64,000 nucleotides of DNA from Agrostemma githago (taxonomy: Eukaryota; Streptophyta; Magnoliopsida; Caryophyllales; Caryophyllaceae). Location: the NCBI GenBank assembly GCA_958450325.1, contig OY288254.1, positions 39,509,077-39,573,076 of the forward strand. The letters run 5' to 3'. Below the pieces are notes generated by a model that was not told the DNA's origin, searched no databases, and was given only the letters and a program-made list of their open reading frames with translations. Below, piece after piece: positions 21,223-29,836 of this stretch (position 1 is the stretch's first letter; each line of letters starts with the position of its first letter). Made by a program: the position numbers and the translations under genes.

Positions 21223-21246
21223 ATTTGGCGCCGTTGCCGGGGACGG
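21223..21246 (+). other. Primer binding site of ATH-3
   Basis: ATTTGGCGCCGTTGCCGGGG follows the LTR end at 21222, with the tRNA-Asp-type sequence used by Athila. Confidence 0.9.
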
Positions 21247-21404
21247 TGCATTGTTTAGACTTAGTTTGCTTATTTCTAGACTTAGTTACCCTTCTTTGTG
21301 TTCTCCCATCTTCTCTTGTGAATATTCTCTAGATTTTTCTTCTTTCCTTAGCTTTATTTCTTCTTTTTCTCTTTGTCTCTAGTTGTGTTTGTTTATTGTC
21401 GTTG

Positions 21405-21427
21405 CCTAGTGCCCACAAAGCACTAGG
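21405..21427 (+). other. Leader hairpin of ATH-3
   Basis: CCTAGTGC, 7-nt loop CCACAAA, GCACTAGG: a perfect 8-bp stem 30 nt before the gag start codon. Confidence 0.65.
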
Positions 21428-21457
21428 TATTCTCACGTTTGTTCTAGTGTGTAGTGT

Positions 21458-22427
21458 ATGCCTAGGAGGGGAGGCGACTTCTATCTCTTTAATCCAGAGC
21501 CGGAGAGACTCTTTCGAGCCTTTCGCCAACGGACGATTAATCGGGTTAGGATCTCTCAACCGAGTGCAAGCAATACTCATCAAGGGCAAGCCCAAGGAGC
21601 CGACTTGAACAATCCACATCGAGAGACGGCCGAAAGGAATTTCGTAAATCCTTTTGGTGATTCTTCTTCTCCTAGTTCCTCCTCTTCATCTACATCAACA
21701 CCCTCTACACCACCATCTTCTCCCTTACATCCAAGAATGCCTAAGTTTTCCTCTCACTCCATCTTCACGGAAGATGTCTTGCCGGGACCGAGTGCATTAC
21801 CGGAAGCCTATACCGGGAATTTTGTGGCAAAGACTCAATTTATCCAACTTGTGGAGAGGAGCCCATTTAGTGGTTTTCCCACCGAAGACCCGCACCAACA
21901 TATGGAGACCTTCTCCGATTATTGCGACGCTATTTCGCAAACGGGAATTACTCAAGACCAAATCCGGTGGGTATTATTTCCTTTCTCTCTTATTGGTAAA
22001 AGCGAAGCAATGGTTCAAGGGGTTGGACAAAGCGAGACTTGGCATTGACACTTGGAAGAAGCTAGCCTTAGCCTTCTACCAACAATTCTACCCCCTGGAG
22101 AAGACAAATCTATTGAGAGCTTCTATCACGGGTTTCCAACAACGTGATGATGAAAGCCTCTATGAATCATGGGAAAGATTCAAAGCCTTGATCCGTTCTT
22201 GCCCACACCATGGTTTATCACAATGGTTCCTCGTACAACAATTTTGGAACGGACTATATGAAGACTCGAGGGCCATACTCAACATGGGATCTAACGGTAG
22301 GTTTACCGAAGTGGAGGATGACCAAACTTGGTCAAGGATTGAAGAGATGGCGGTTCACAATTCCCAATACTCTAGGCCTAGGAAGGCGAATCGAGGAGGT
22401 AGGCACGAGGTAGATGCCATTACATAA
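21458..22427 (+). pseudogene. Gag, N-terminal and capsid part (ATH-3)
   Basis: Starts at ATG 21458 with MPRRGGDFYLFNPEPERLFR, a common Athila gag opening. The retrotransposon gag domain follows: HQHMETFSDYCDAI, then after one frameshift near 22010 AKQWFKGLDKARLGIDTWKK, FYPLEKTNLLRASITGFQQ and ESLYESWERFKALIRSCPHH. A TAA stop at 22425-22427 ends it in the frame of the next piece. The product would form the capsid shell around element RNA; the frameshift and stop make it non-functional unless bypassed. Confidence 0.85.
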
Positions 22428-23624
22428 TTGAGCATTGATCTTGGGGCTCAACTAAGAAATCACATGGAGACCATTGACAAAAAGCTCCAAAGCCACCTCA
22501 ACCAAGTTCAAAGCTCTAGTTCCTCCCACCATCAACCGATTCAAGAAGTGAATGCTTTGGAGTTTGCACCTCCTTTGCCTTATTTTGGGATGTGTGATAC
22601 TTGTGGAATCGTTGGTCATGATCCTATGCATTGTAGAGGAAGTATTGAGCAAGTGAACGCCTTTGAAGCGTTCAAGCAAGGTGCCTCCTACTCTAATCAA
22701 TACCAAGCTTCCAATCAAGTCCCTCAACAACAAGCTTTCCAACATCAACAACAACATCGTCCCTATGTTCCACCTCCTTTAAGGGACAACAACCAAGGTT
22801 ACCAAGGTTACATGGGTAATCCAAGACCCTTCAACAACTTCAAGCAAAATAACCAAGGTACCTTTCACAACAACAATCAAGGGTTCCAACAAGGGAACTT
22901 CAATCAAGGCGGTTTCAAAGGAAACCAAGGCTTCCAACAACAACAAAACCACAATCAAGGCCTTAATCAAGGCAATTCTCATGGGTTCCAAGGGAACCAT
23001 CAACAACAACAAGCAAATCAAAGTCATCAACAACAAAGAAAGCCTAGGAGTCGATCTCCTATCCATGACTATGGTACTCCGTTAGCCCTCACCGATACTC
23101 CACATAATCCATCATCTCCACCACGGGATTTCGACGTACAAAAGTATATGATGGATATGCATAGGAGTAATCAAGAGATGGCAAGAAATCAACAAGAGTT
23201 CTTTGCTTACGTTCAAAAGGACAACCTAGCAAGAGATGCTCATGCGAAGTTGATGGAAACCCGGATATCTCAACTTGCTTCGGAGATCTCTACAAGACAA
23301 AAGGGGCAACTACCTCCTCAAGGCGAAACACCGAAATTTGAGCATGTAAATGCTATTACTACGAGGAGTGGTACGTCCTATGAACCCCCTTTTTCCCCTA
23401 GTGAGCAAGAACCAAGACAAGAAGTCATTCCCCCCTCTCAAGACGATGCAAGCTATGAAAATCCAATTGAGGAGCAAGTTTTATGGGAAGTTGAAAAACC
23501 CCAAGAAGACAACCCTCCCCCCCTTCAAGAGAAAGACAAGGGAAAAAGGAAAGTGTCCTTTGAAGAGTCCACCCTTAATGATCAAAACAAGTACCAAATC
23601 AAGTTGCCTTACCCATCAAGGTAA
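22428..23624 (+). pseudogene. Gag, nucleocapsid and low-complexity part (ATH-3)
   Basis: Same frame as the preceding piece. It holds a CCHC zinc knuckle, CDTCGIVGHDPMHC (22593-22634), a long Q/N/G-rich stretch (about codons 80-205), a coiled-coil-like segment (MDMHRSNQEMARNQQEFF) and a polar linker ending KLPYPSR before TAA. The zinc knuckle would bind RNA. The low-complexity and coiled-coil parts match in style and order the proteins of ATH-1, ATH-2 and ATH-4, which lack the knuckle. Confidence 0.85.
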
Positions 23625-24488
23625 ATGAAGACTAAGGTGGACACTTAATACGACAAGTTCCTTAGTATTGTGAAGAAGTTGGATGTTAGTGTCCCGTTTA
23701 CCGAGTTACTTACCCAAGTCCCGGCATATGGAAAATTCATACGGGAAATCCTAGCTAGGAAGAGGTCCATCGACAAGGAAGAGACAGTAGCGTTCACGAG
23801 GGTGGTGAGCGAGCTTATTCAAGGTTCCACGCTTCCGAAGTTGAAGGATCCGGGTAGTTTCTCGATCCCTTGCACCATAGGCAATTTCATGATCAAGAAT
23901 GGATTGTGTGACTTGGGCGCGAGTGTGAGCATCATTCCATACTCTATTTGTTTCCGACTCGGGATGAAGGATTTGAAATGTACGTCCATCACACTCCAAA
24001 TGGCCGATAAATCTCTTAACCGACCATTGGGAATGCTAGAGGATGTGCCGGTTAGAATTGGGAAGTTCTTCATTCCGGTCGACTTCATCGTGCTCGATAT
24101 GTCGGAAGATGCCAACACTCCCATCATCCTTTGGCGCCCATTTCTACACACCGCCGGTGCTATGATCGATGTGAAGAATGGTAGGATCACATTTGAGTTA
24201 GGCGAGGAAAAGATAGTGTTTGACCTCCAAGGTAACGCTTCGCCTACTAGCGATGAGTCATGCAATATGATCCAAGCCTTGGAAGATGTCGGTCTAGGGG
24301 AGGAATCGGGACAAAGCTTGAAGAATTACTCTTATGTACTTGAGGATGATGACTCCGAGAGTGAGGAGGATGAGCGCCCACATCATGGGCTTGACGACAA
24401 GTTGCAAAGCGAGAAAAAGGGTGAGCCGACCTTAGAGCCACATGAGGATCGTTGGACGTTTGGGTATATCCCGAAGGATCGCAAGTAA
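23625..24488 (+). pseudogene. Aspartic protease region (ATH-3)
   Basis: Continues the gag frame after two TAA stops (23622-23624, 23649-23651). It holds GSFSIPCTIG, the active site CDLGASVSIIP (DLGA at 23910-23921), the flap-side strand FIPVDFIVLDM and the second-lobe motif TPIILWRPFL. DLGAS in place of DTGA/DSGA is usual for Athila-type proteases. An acidic tail ends at TAA 24486-24488. It would process the gag polyprotein. Confidence 0.85.
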
Positions 24489-24662
24489 AAGTTCAAGCCA
24501 TCGAACTTAGTAGATCGGGATGCCCCGGGAACGTCAATTCAAGGTCATCAAGAGCCTTGGTTTGTGGACGGTTATATAACATGCCTAATTGAAGACTTTG
24601 CTAGGGCCTTCGACTTGTTCTTACGTGCCCTCGATGGAGATGGAATTGGTCATGGTTGTTGA
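24489..24662 (+). pseudogene. Shared C-terminal motif where RT would be expected (ATH-3)
   Basis: In the frame of the protease, beyond one TAA, the sequence ends IEDFARAFDLFLRALDGDG and a TGA at 24660. This matches the end of the ATH-1, ATH-2, ATH-4 and ATH-6 proteins. Reverse transcriptase is simply absent between them. The space 24663-24950 has no gene. Confidence 0.7.
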
Positions 24663-24950
24663 AAAAGAATGAAGAGAGCACCATCCTTGGTTTGACGGAG
24701 TTCCACAAGAACCGTCTCATTGTATATATCTCTTTCTTGTAGTTAGTTGGATTTTTGTGAATTCTTGTTATTTGGATTGATTGATGAGTGTTGTGAGGGA
24801 GAGAGTTTGATGTGTGTTTGAGTATTGCTTGATAAGTGAAGTGAGAATGCTCCTAGAGAAGAATGGCTATGATATACCTTGGGTTGTAAGCACGAGGATC
24901 GGGTTTTTGAAGCTTGGAACAAGCTTTGGGATTGTGGAAGTCGAAGAAGG

Positions 24951-25200
24951 CCCATCCCGACCGGGATGAGACATCCCGACCGGGACGGGTGTGGCATCCC
25001 GACCGGGAAGGAGCCATCCCGATTGGGATGGGTGTACCAAGATTCGAGCTCACTGTGGATCCGTCCCGACCGGGATGAGGACGTCCCGACCGGGACGAGT
25101 GAGGTAACCCGATCGGGATTAACCATCCCGACCGGGATGGTCCTCTACTCCCCCTTTGTGTTTCTTCTTCGACAATTGACTCCACCCAACCGTTTTATGC
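24951..25200 (+). promoter_or_regulatory. Internal palindrome array and TATA-like box (ATH-3)
   Basis: About nine inverted repeats (TCCCGACCGGGA and variants, 24951-25141) are followed after 51 bp by CGTTTTATGCCCCCTCCC, whose TATA is decayed relative to ATH-2 and ATH-4. The C-rich bases after it match those after the LTR TATA box. A second internal promoter is inferred. Confidence 0.55.
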
Positions 25201-25367
25201 CCCCTCCCAACCTCCCTAGCTACCCTAGCCTTATCATATGCCTCATTTACTTCATTGTCATGCCCTAACTCCATTTCCTATCCACTTTACACCGACTCTC
25301 GCATCAAATCCCATCCCCTCACACCATTACTACCCCGACCGTGAGTCCTCCTTGAGTGTGAAGCGAG

Positions 25368-25436
25368 ATGGCAACCGAGAAGACATGCGACGAGCCTCTA
25401 CTGATCATCGAGACGATAGAGCAAGTGAGTTACTAG
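25368..25436 (+). CDS. Micro-ORF of ATH-3, 22 codons
   Basis: The peptide begins MATEKTCDEPLLI and ends IETIEQVSY. Matching 22- and 25-codon frames lie at the same place in ATH-2 and ATH-4, with the ending ETMERVSY or ETMERVSC. Not a known family to me. It may be translated from a transcript started at the internal TATA-like box. Confidence 0.4.
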   Translation: MATEKTCDEPLLIIETIEQVSY

Positions 25437-25560
25437 CCGCTCGGTTTGGGTAACTATCCTTACTTTCCCGTCTTTTTATCGCTTGTTTTTCATTGTTTGC
25501 CCCCTTCCCTTGAGTCATGGTGTCTTAGTGGCCTTCAAGGCCTCGGTAGTTGTTGCTCCC

Positions 25561-25796
25561 GACTCTCGATGATGTGACTACATCGAGAGTCATTTCAAAA
25601 TCTAAATTTTTACAAGATTTTCACTTTCTTTTTGAGGATTTAGTCGGATTTAGGCGGAATCCGGGCTAGGTGACTTGATTACACCTAGCCCTCCCCTCCC
25701 ATTTTCTTTTTTTCCCTTCCTTCTTTTTATTTTCTTCCCCCATCCATATCTTTTTCTCGTCTCGGCCCATGGTGACTTGACTACACCCCAGCCGGA
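25561..25796 (+). other. Three-hairpin cluster (triad) of ATH-3
   Basis: Hairpin 1: GACTCTCGATG / CATCGAGAGTC (25561-25591), 11 perfect pairs, loop ATGTGACTA. Hairpin 2: GGGCTAGGTG / CACCTAGCCC (25663-25691), 10 perfect pairs, loop ACTTGATTA. Hairpin 3: GGTG / CACC (25771-25787) with an imperfect outer stem, loop ACTTGACTA. There is no reading frame through them. Confidence 0.85.
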
Positions 25797-25892
25797 CACC
25801 TTCTACCGTTTTCTCCACTTTTACTTTTAATTTTTAGCTTCATTTTCGTAGTTTCTTTTTCCTTTTCTTTTCTCTCTCTGCACACTACGATT

Positions 25893-25933
25893 GAGCATAT
25901 GAGGACATTGCTCGGTTTAAGTGTGGGGGAGCG
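25893..25933 (+). other. Internal hairpin and polypurine tract of ATH-3
   Basis: GAGCA / TGCTC around a loop containing GAGGACA, then TTTAAGTGTGGGGGAGCG (25917-25933). Same order as the terminal tract at 27642. Confidence 0.72.
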
Positions 25934-26111
25934 ATATTCTATCGTAGTTAGTTTTATTTTTCCTTTTTCGAATAACCTTTAAAAATACCTAAAAATTTGA
26001 AAAAATTTCCCAAAAATCAAAAAGATTTTTCTTTTGTGTGCTTTCCTTTCGTGTCTTTGCGTCGTGTTTTTGCTTTGTATTGAGTGTGTTTTGCCTCCCT
26101 CTTCCTTGTAG

Positions 26112-26153
26112 GTTGCTTAGTCACCGTTGTTTGGAAAGCTTTGAAGACATCCG
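26112..26153 (+). other. Exon A candidate, 42 nt, ATH-3
   Basis: Preceded by CTCTTCCTTGTAG and followed by GTAACATC; the acceptor is pyrimidine-rich and the donor moderate. Confidence 0.4.
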
Positions 26154-27208
26154 GTAACATCTTCTATCCCTTTTTCCCCTCTTTATTTCTTGTGAAATTT
26201 GGAGAAAGTTGTGTTGAGGAGTGCTCGGGTGGAGCTTGTACATACTTGCGGTTGATTTGGTGATTTGTTTGGAAGATAGGGGTGGTGTTTGTGTTGTTTA
26301 TATGGTTGTTGTGTTTTGTTTTTGTTTTGTTGCTTTTACTTCTTTTTCTTTCATTCTTTGTGATGTCTTCATTTTGAGTTGTGTTAGTTGAGTCTTGTGT
26401 GTAAATGGTTTTCGAAAACCCGGTTTTGAGGCTAGTGTGTGAGTGCCTACTGTCCCCTCCTAGTAGTATAAATCGAGTCTTGGGCTTTAGTCTAGTAGAA
26501 TGACCTTAAATCAATGAGTTCGTTGGTCCTTTACCTTGAGTCCACCTAGCTTACTAGGGATTTACTGCGGGATTTGCACCTTTGACCATTATGACCACCC
26601 ACGGTGTGAAAAGGCCTTGGTTACCGAGTCTCCTCCCTTAGGTGACCATGTCTAGGATCGTTTGATTAGTCCAAGTTCTCCACTTTTTGTGGGTTAGAAA
26701 GGAAGGCGCCGTCCCAACTTACCCATTTCCCTACCCTCTACACATATACACACAATAAATTGCAAATTGTTGATTCTCCCTTTCTTGTTACACAATGAAA
26801 TGCCAAAAATGCCAAATCTTGCCAAAAGGGCAAAGAAAAGAAAAAAAAATAAAAGAAAGAAAAGAAATGAAGAGAAAGAAAAGGCACAAAAGCCAAAAAC
26901 AAAATAGAAAAGAAGAAAAGGAATGGCATGGCAAAACAAAGCAAAGCAAAGCGTCAAAAAGAAAGAAAATGCCAAAAGAAAACCCGTCTCACAAAAAGAA
27001 ATCCTTACAAAAATAAGCCTTTTTCCGACTTTTGCCGTGAAGAGCCTACCAAAGGACCGAGTCCCGAGGAAGGATGATAGCTGCATTAGTCGGTCTTCCC
27101 TCATTTTGCATGTTTTCCACCTTTTTACTTGGACTAGTTAGGCGGTTTTGGACACGGGACGACCCTCTTGGCTCGCGCTAAAGGGGGCGGGGTCTCACTT
27201 ACCTACAG

Positions 27209-27290
27209 TGTCGACTAACACCGTGATCCTTCACTTTTCCACTCCGCCGATCGTCCCGTAGTACGTTTTTAGAAAGTTAGGAGGACCTAG
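27209..27290 (+). other. Exon B candidate, 82 nt, ATH-3
   Basis: Preceded by CTCACTTACCTACAG and followed by GTAAGTTACC after CTAG, a near-consensus donor. Between them the sequence differs slightly from ATH-2 and ATH-4 but the length does not. Confidence 0.5.
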
Positions 27291-27641
27291 GTAAGTTACC
27301 AACGTTTTTGTTGCTTTATCGTCATACTATTAGGGTTTAGTCCACCTTGGTTTGTATTGCTAGCTTGGGAACGTTGTCACTTACCTCGAGTCCAAAACCG
27401 GTGTTTCATTCACCGCTTTTTGAGGGAAGCGGTATTTCTTTTGTTTTGGGTGCAACCGATTAAGTGTTTGTTTGTGTATGTGTTTGTTTGTTTATGTGTT
27501 TTGTGTCCGGTTGCATCCACAGTTTTGTCGCAAGACCCGACTTGCCTTGCGGAGTGCATTTTCCTCTAAGTGCACTTGCGTGAGTTGAAGGGGCGTAGGG
27601 TGCGCTAATACCCATCCGGATAGTTTAGTACTTAGTGTGTG

Positions 27642-27679
27642 CTTACTCGAGGGCGAGTAAGGTTTAAGTGTGGGGGAAT
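27642..27679 (+). other. 3' hairpin and polypurine tract of ATH-3
   Basis: CTTACTCG, loop AGGG, CGAGTAAG (27642-27661), then TTTAAGTGTGGGGGAAT directly before the LTR at 27680. Confidence 0.9.
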
Positions 27680-29278
27680 TGATAAGTGTAGTTTGTAGTG
27701 CCTTTTTCACTATGTTTTCGTCCCATTTCCTTGTGGAATCGTTCCTTGGGAGCGATTTATGGGCTTCTTATGCTTTCTTTAGTTCGTTTCAGGTTCCCGA
27801 GACTGATTCGGAGGAGTTGGAGCGATTCCGACTCTATACATACACATTTTGGAGCCAACGGAGTAAAGGAACGATGACTCGATGCCTTGGTATCTACCCC
27901 GAGACCTTGGGACCCAATCCCGAGCCTCCGAGACCCGATCCCGAGTCTCGAGAATCGGTGGGAAGCCCATGAGAGGCAAAGAAGGACCAAAGAGCTCTTA
28001 AGGGAGGCATACAAGACCCATCCCGTTCGGGATGGCCTCATCCCGTTCGGGATGGGGTGCGACATTGAGATGGCTGCTGTGAGCCCATCCCGGTCGGGAC
28101 CAACCCGTCCCGGTCGGGATGACAGGGTCATCCCGATCGGGATGATCCGTCCCGGTCGGGAAGCTACAGGGGCAGCACGGGCTTCTTCTTTTCTTCTCCT
28201 TCATTCTTGTACCCATATATATATTCCCTTCTTGTAATTTTAAGACATCTTATCTTACCCTAGACTAATTTAAGCCTCCAAAACCCTAGATTAGTTCTAC
28301 ACTCATTAATCTTAATCTCCCTTTAATCTTCCTTTAATCCTTAGTTAATCTAGTGTAATTAATTCTTGTATTAAGAAGTTCTTGAAGATTGTTCCAAGAT
28401 TGACAACCTTGGGATTCTATTTGGGTTCTTATTTATACAAGATTGCATCTTTTCTTCATCTAGTGTTGGTATAATCTTCTCTACTCTTGTTCTTAGTTTA
28501 TTTAATCTTGTTTGAATCTTTTCATATTGTTATTGTTATTATTCTTGTTATTCATTATGGATGCTTGTGTAGTGGTATTGATTTCTTTTATGATTGTTAG
28601 TTTGTTCTTTATCATGAGTGAGTGTTCTTCTTTGTGGGGTTAGTAGGGGGATTAGGGGTAGATTATGGATGATTAGGGTTGATTAAGGGGAAAAGGTTAC
28701 ATCTTTTTTGTTAGTCACATTGTGGGCACTCTATGTGTTTGTTGATATGCTTGTGTGAGTTGTAGTGGCCATGCTTCCCATACTTGTATTCATCTTCTCA
28801 TTGATTGCTTATTTTGTGGAAATGTTGAAAATATTTTAGTCGCGAGAGCGCGGACTAGGGTCTAAGTTGCGAGAGCCCGGACCCACCTTGACATCGGTCT
28901 AAGTTGCGAGAGCCCGGACCGACCCTAGCAATTAGGAGACACCTATACCCTTGATCACCCCAATTATCCTTCTACTCCTATGAACCCGACCTACCCCACT
29001 TCCTTTCCATATTTGAGTTCATCTCCTTAGTTAGCCATCGTTCTTTTAGTTTATTTATTAGTTCGATCATTAGCTTAGTCATATCTCTTCTCCTCCATCA
29101 TAGTTTTTCCTTTTCATCTTCTTTGTGTTTGTTTGGTAATCTAGTCTCGTTGTAGGCCAACCTAGTCTAAACCTTGATATACCGTCCTCGTGGATACGAT
29201 CCCGACTTGTCCTAGCTACCCACTAGATTAGTCGGTGTTTTATTGATCGGCTAGGGACGTGACAAATCCTTACCATCA
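27680..29278 (+). repeat. 3' LTR of ATH-3
   Basis: 1599 bp with the same parts as the 5' LTR, including the array at 28018-28162. It ends ACCATCA at the CCCTA duplication. Confidence 0.93.
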
Positions 29279-29581
29279 CCCTACTACCTCCTTCGCTCTA
29301 GTTCTCCCTTGACCATTCCGTTACCCCTTTGACCCCGACCTAATCCTAGACCGTTCTCCTTCGTTTGCTTCCTCCTTAGTCTTAGTCTTAGTCTAGCTTT
29401 CCCCCCCTTCTATCATTCTCTAGTTTAGTTTAGCTCGTTGACTTAGTCTAGTATTTGGGCCGACCTAGTCTAGGCTATACATTACCGTCCCCGTGGATTC
29501 GACCCGACTTGCCCTATCTACCGTAGGAATAGCCGGTTATTTTATTGACGGTTGGGATTCCACGACAAATCCTTCCCATCA
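29279..29581 (+). repeat. 5' LTR of ATH-2, second part
   Basis: Resumes with CCCTACTACCTCC (the duplicated CCCTA is 29279-29283) and ends CCCATCA. It matches 35546-35849 of the 3' LTR. Confidence 0.9.
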
Positions 29582-29605
29582 ATTTGGCGCCGTTGCCGGG
29601 GACGG
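29582..29605 (+). other. Primer binding site of ATH-2
   Basis: ATTTGGCGCCGTTGCCGGGG next to the LTR end, tRNA-Asp type. Confidence 0.9.
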
Positions 29606-29719
29606 TGCTAGTTTAGACTTTGTTTTCCTATTTGCTTGACTTTGTCTATGTGTTTGTGTTTTTCTTTTTTCTTTTTGTTACCTTGCTTCTTGTGTGTGTG
29701 AAGTTTATTTCTCTCTTGT

Positions 29720-29740
29720 CTAGTGCCCAAAAAGCACTAG
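29720..29740 (+). other. Leader hairpin of ATH-2
   Basis: CTAGTGC, loop CCAAAAA, GCACTAG; 97 nt before the start codon. Confidence 0.62.
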
Positions 29741-29836
29741 GCTTCTCACGTTTGTTCTTAGTCTACAGTTTGTGCTTAGAGGTGGTGATTATCTTCTTCT
29801 TGCAACTCAGAGCCGCTTAAACGGACGGTTGCTAGA

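Larger units (their letters stand above)
25934..27641 (+). other. Noncoding 3' region of ATH-3
   Basis: About 1.7 kb with no credible gene. In order: exon A candidate, a TTTTG-rich stretch (about 26310-26370), a block conserved with all sister elements (about 26490-26680), a purine-rich stretch (about 26795-27005) and exon B candidate. After exon B comes another conserved segment up to the terminal hairpin. Confidence 0.75.
19628..29278 (+). mobile_element. ATH-3: Athila-like element with gag and protease relics
   Basis: LTRs 19628-21222 and 27680-29278, perfect target duplication CCCTA (19623-19627 and 29279-29283). The interior encodes gag and aspartic protease relics, then directly the shared C-terminal motif, with no RT, RNase H or integrase. 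Its LTRs are shorter (1595 and 1599 bp) than those of ATH-2 and ATH-4, marking a separate subfamily. Confidence 0.92.

Noticed and set aside
21223..21246. tRNA-like matches at primer sites as tRNA genes
   Set aside because: Only the 3' tail complement is present; no cloverleaf or A/B boxes.
24951..25141. CRISPR-like array of palindromic repeats
   Set aside because: The repeats are short, variable inverted repeats with irregular spacers, lie in LTR elements at promoter positions, and there are no cas genes; the DNA is plant nuclear.
25444..25455. GGGTAACTATCC after the micro-ORF as a 5' splice site
   Set aside because: ATH-1 and ATH-4 have GGCAACTATCC here, so the GT is not conserved.
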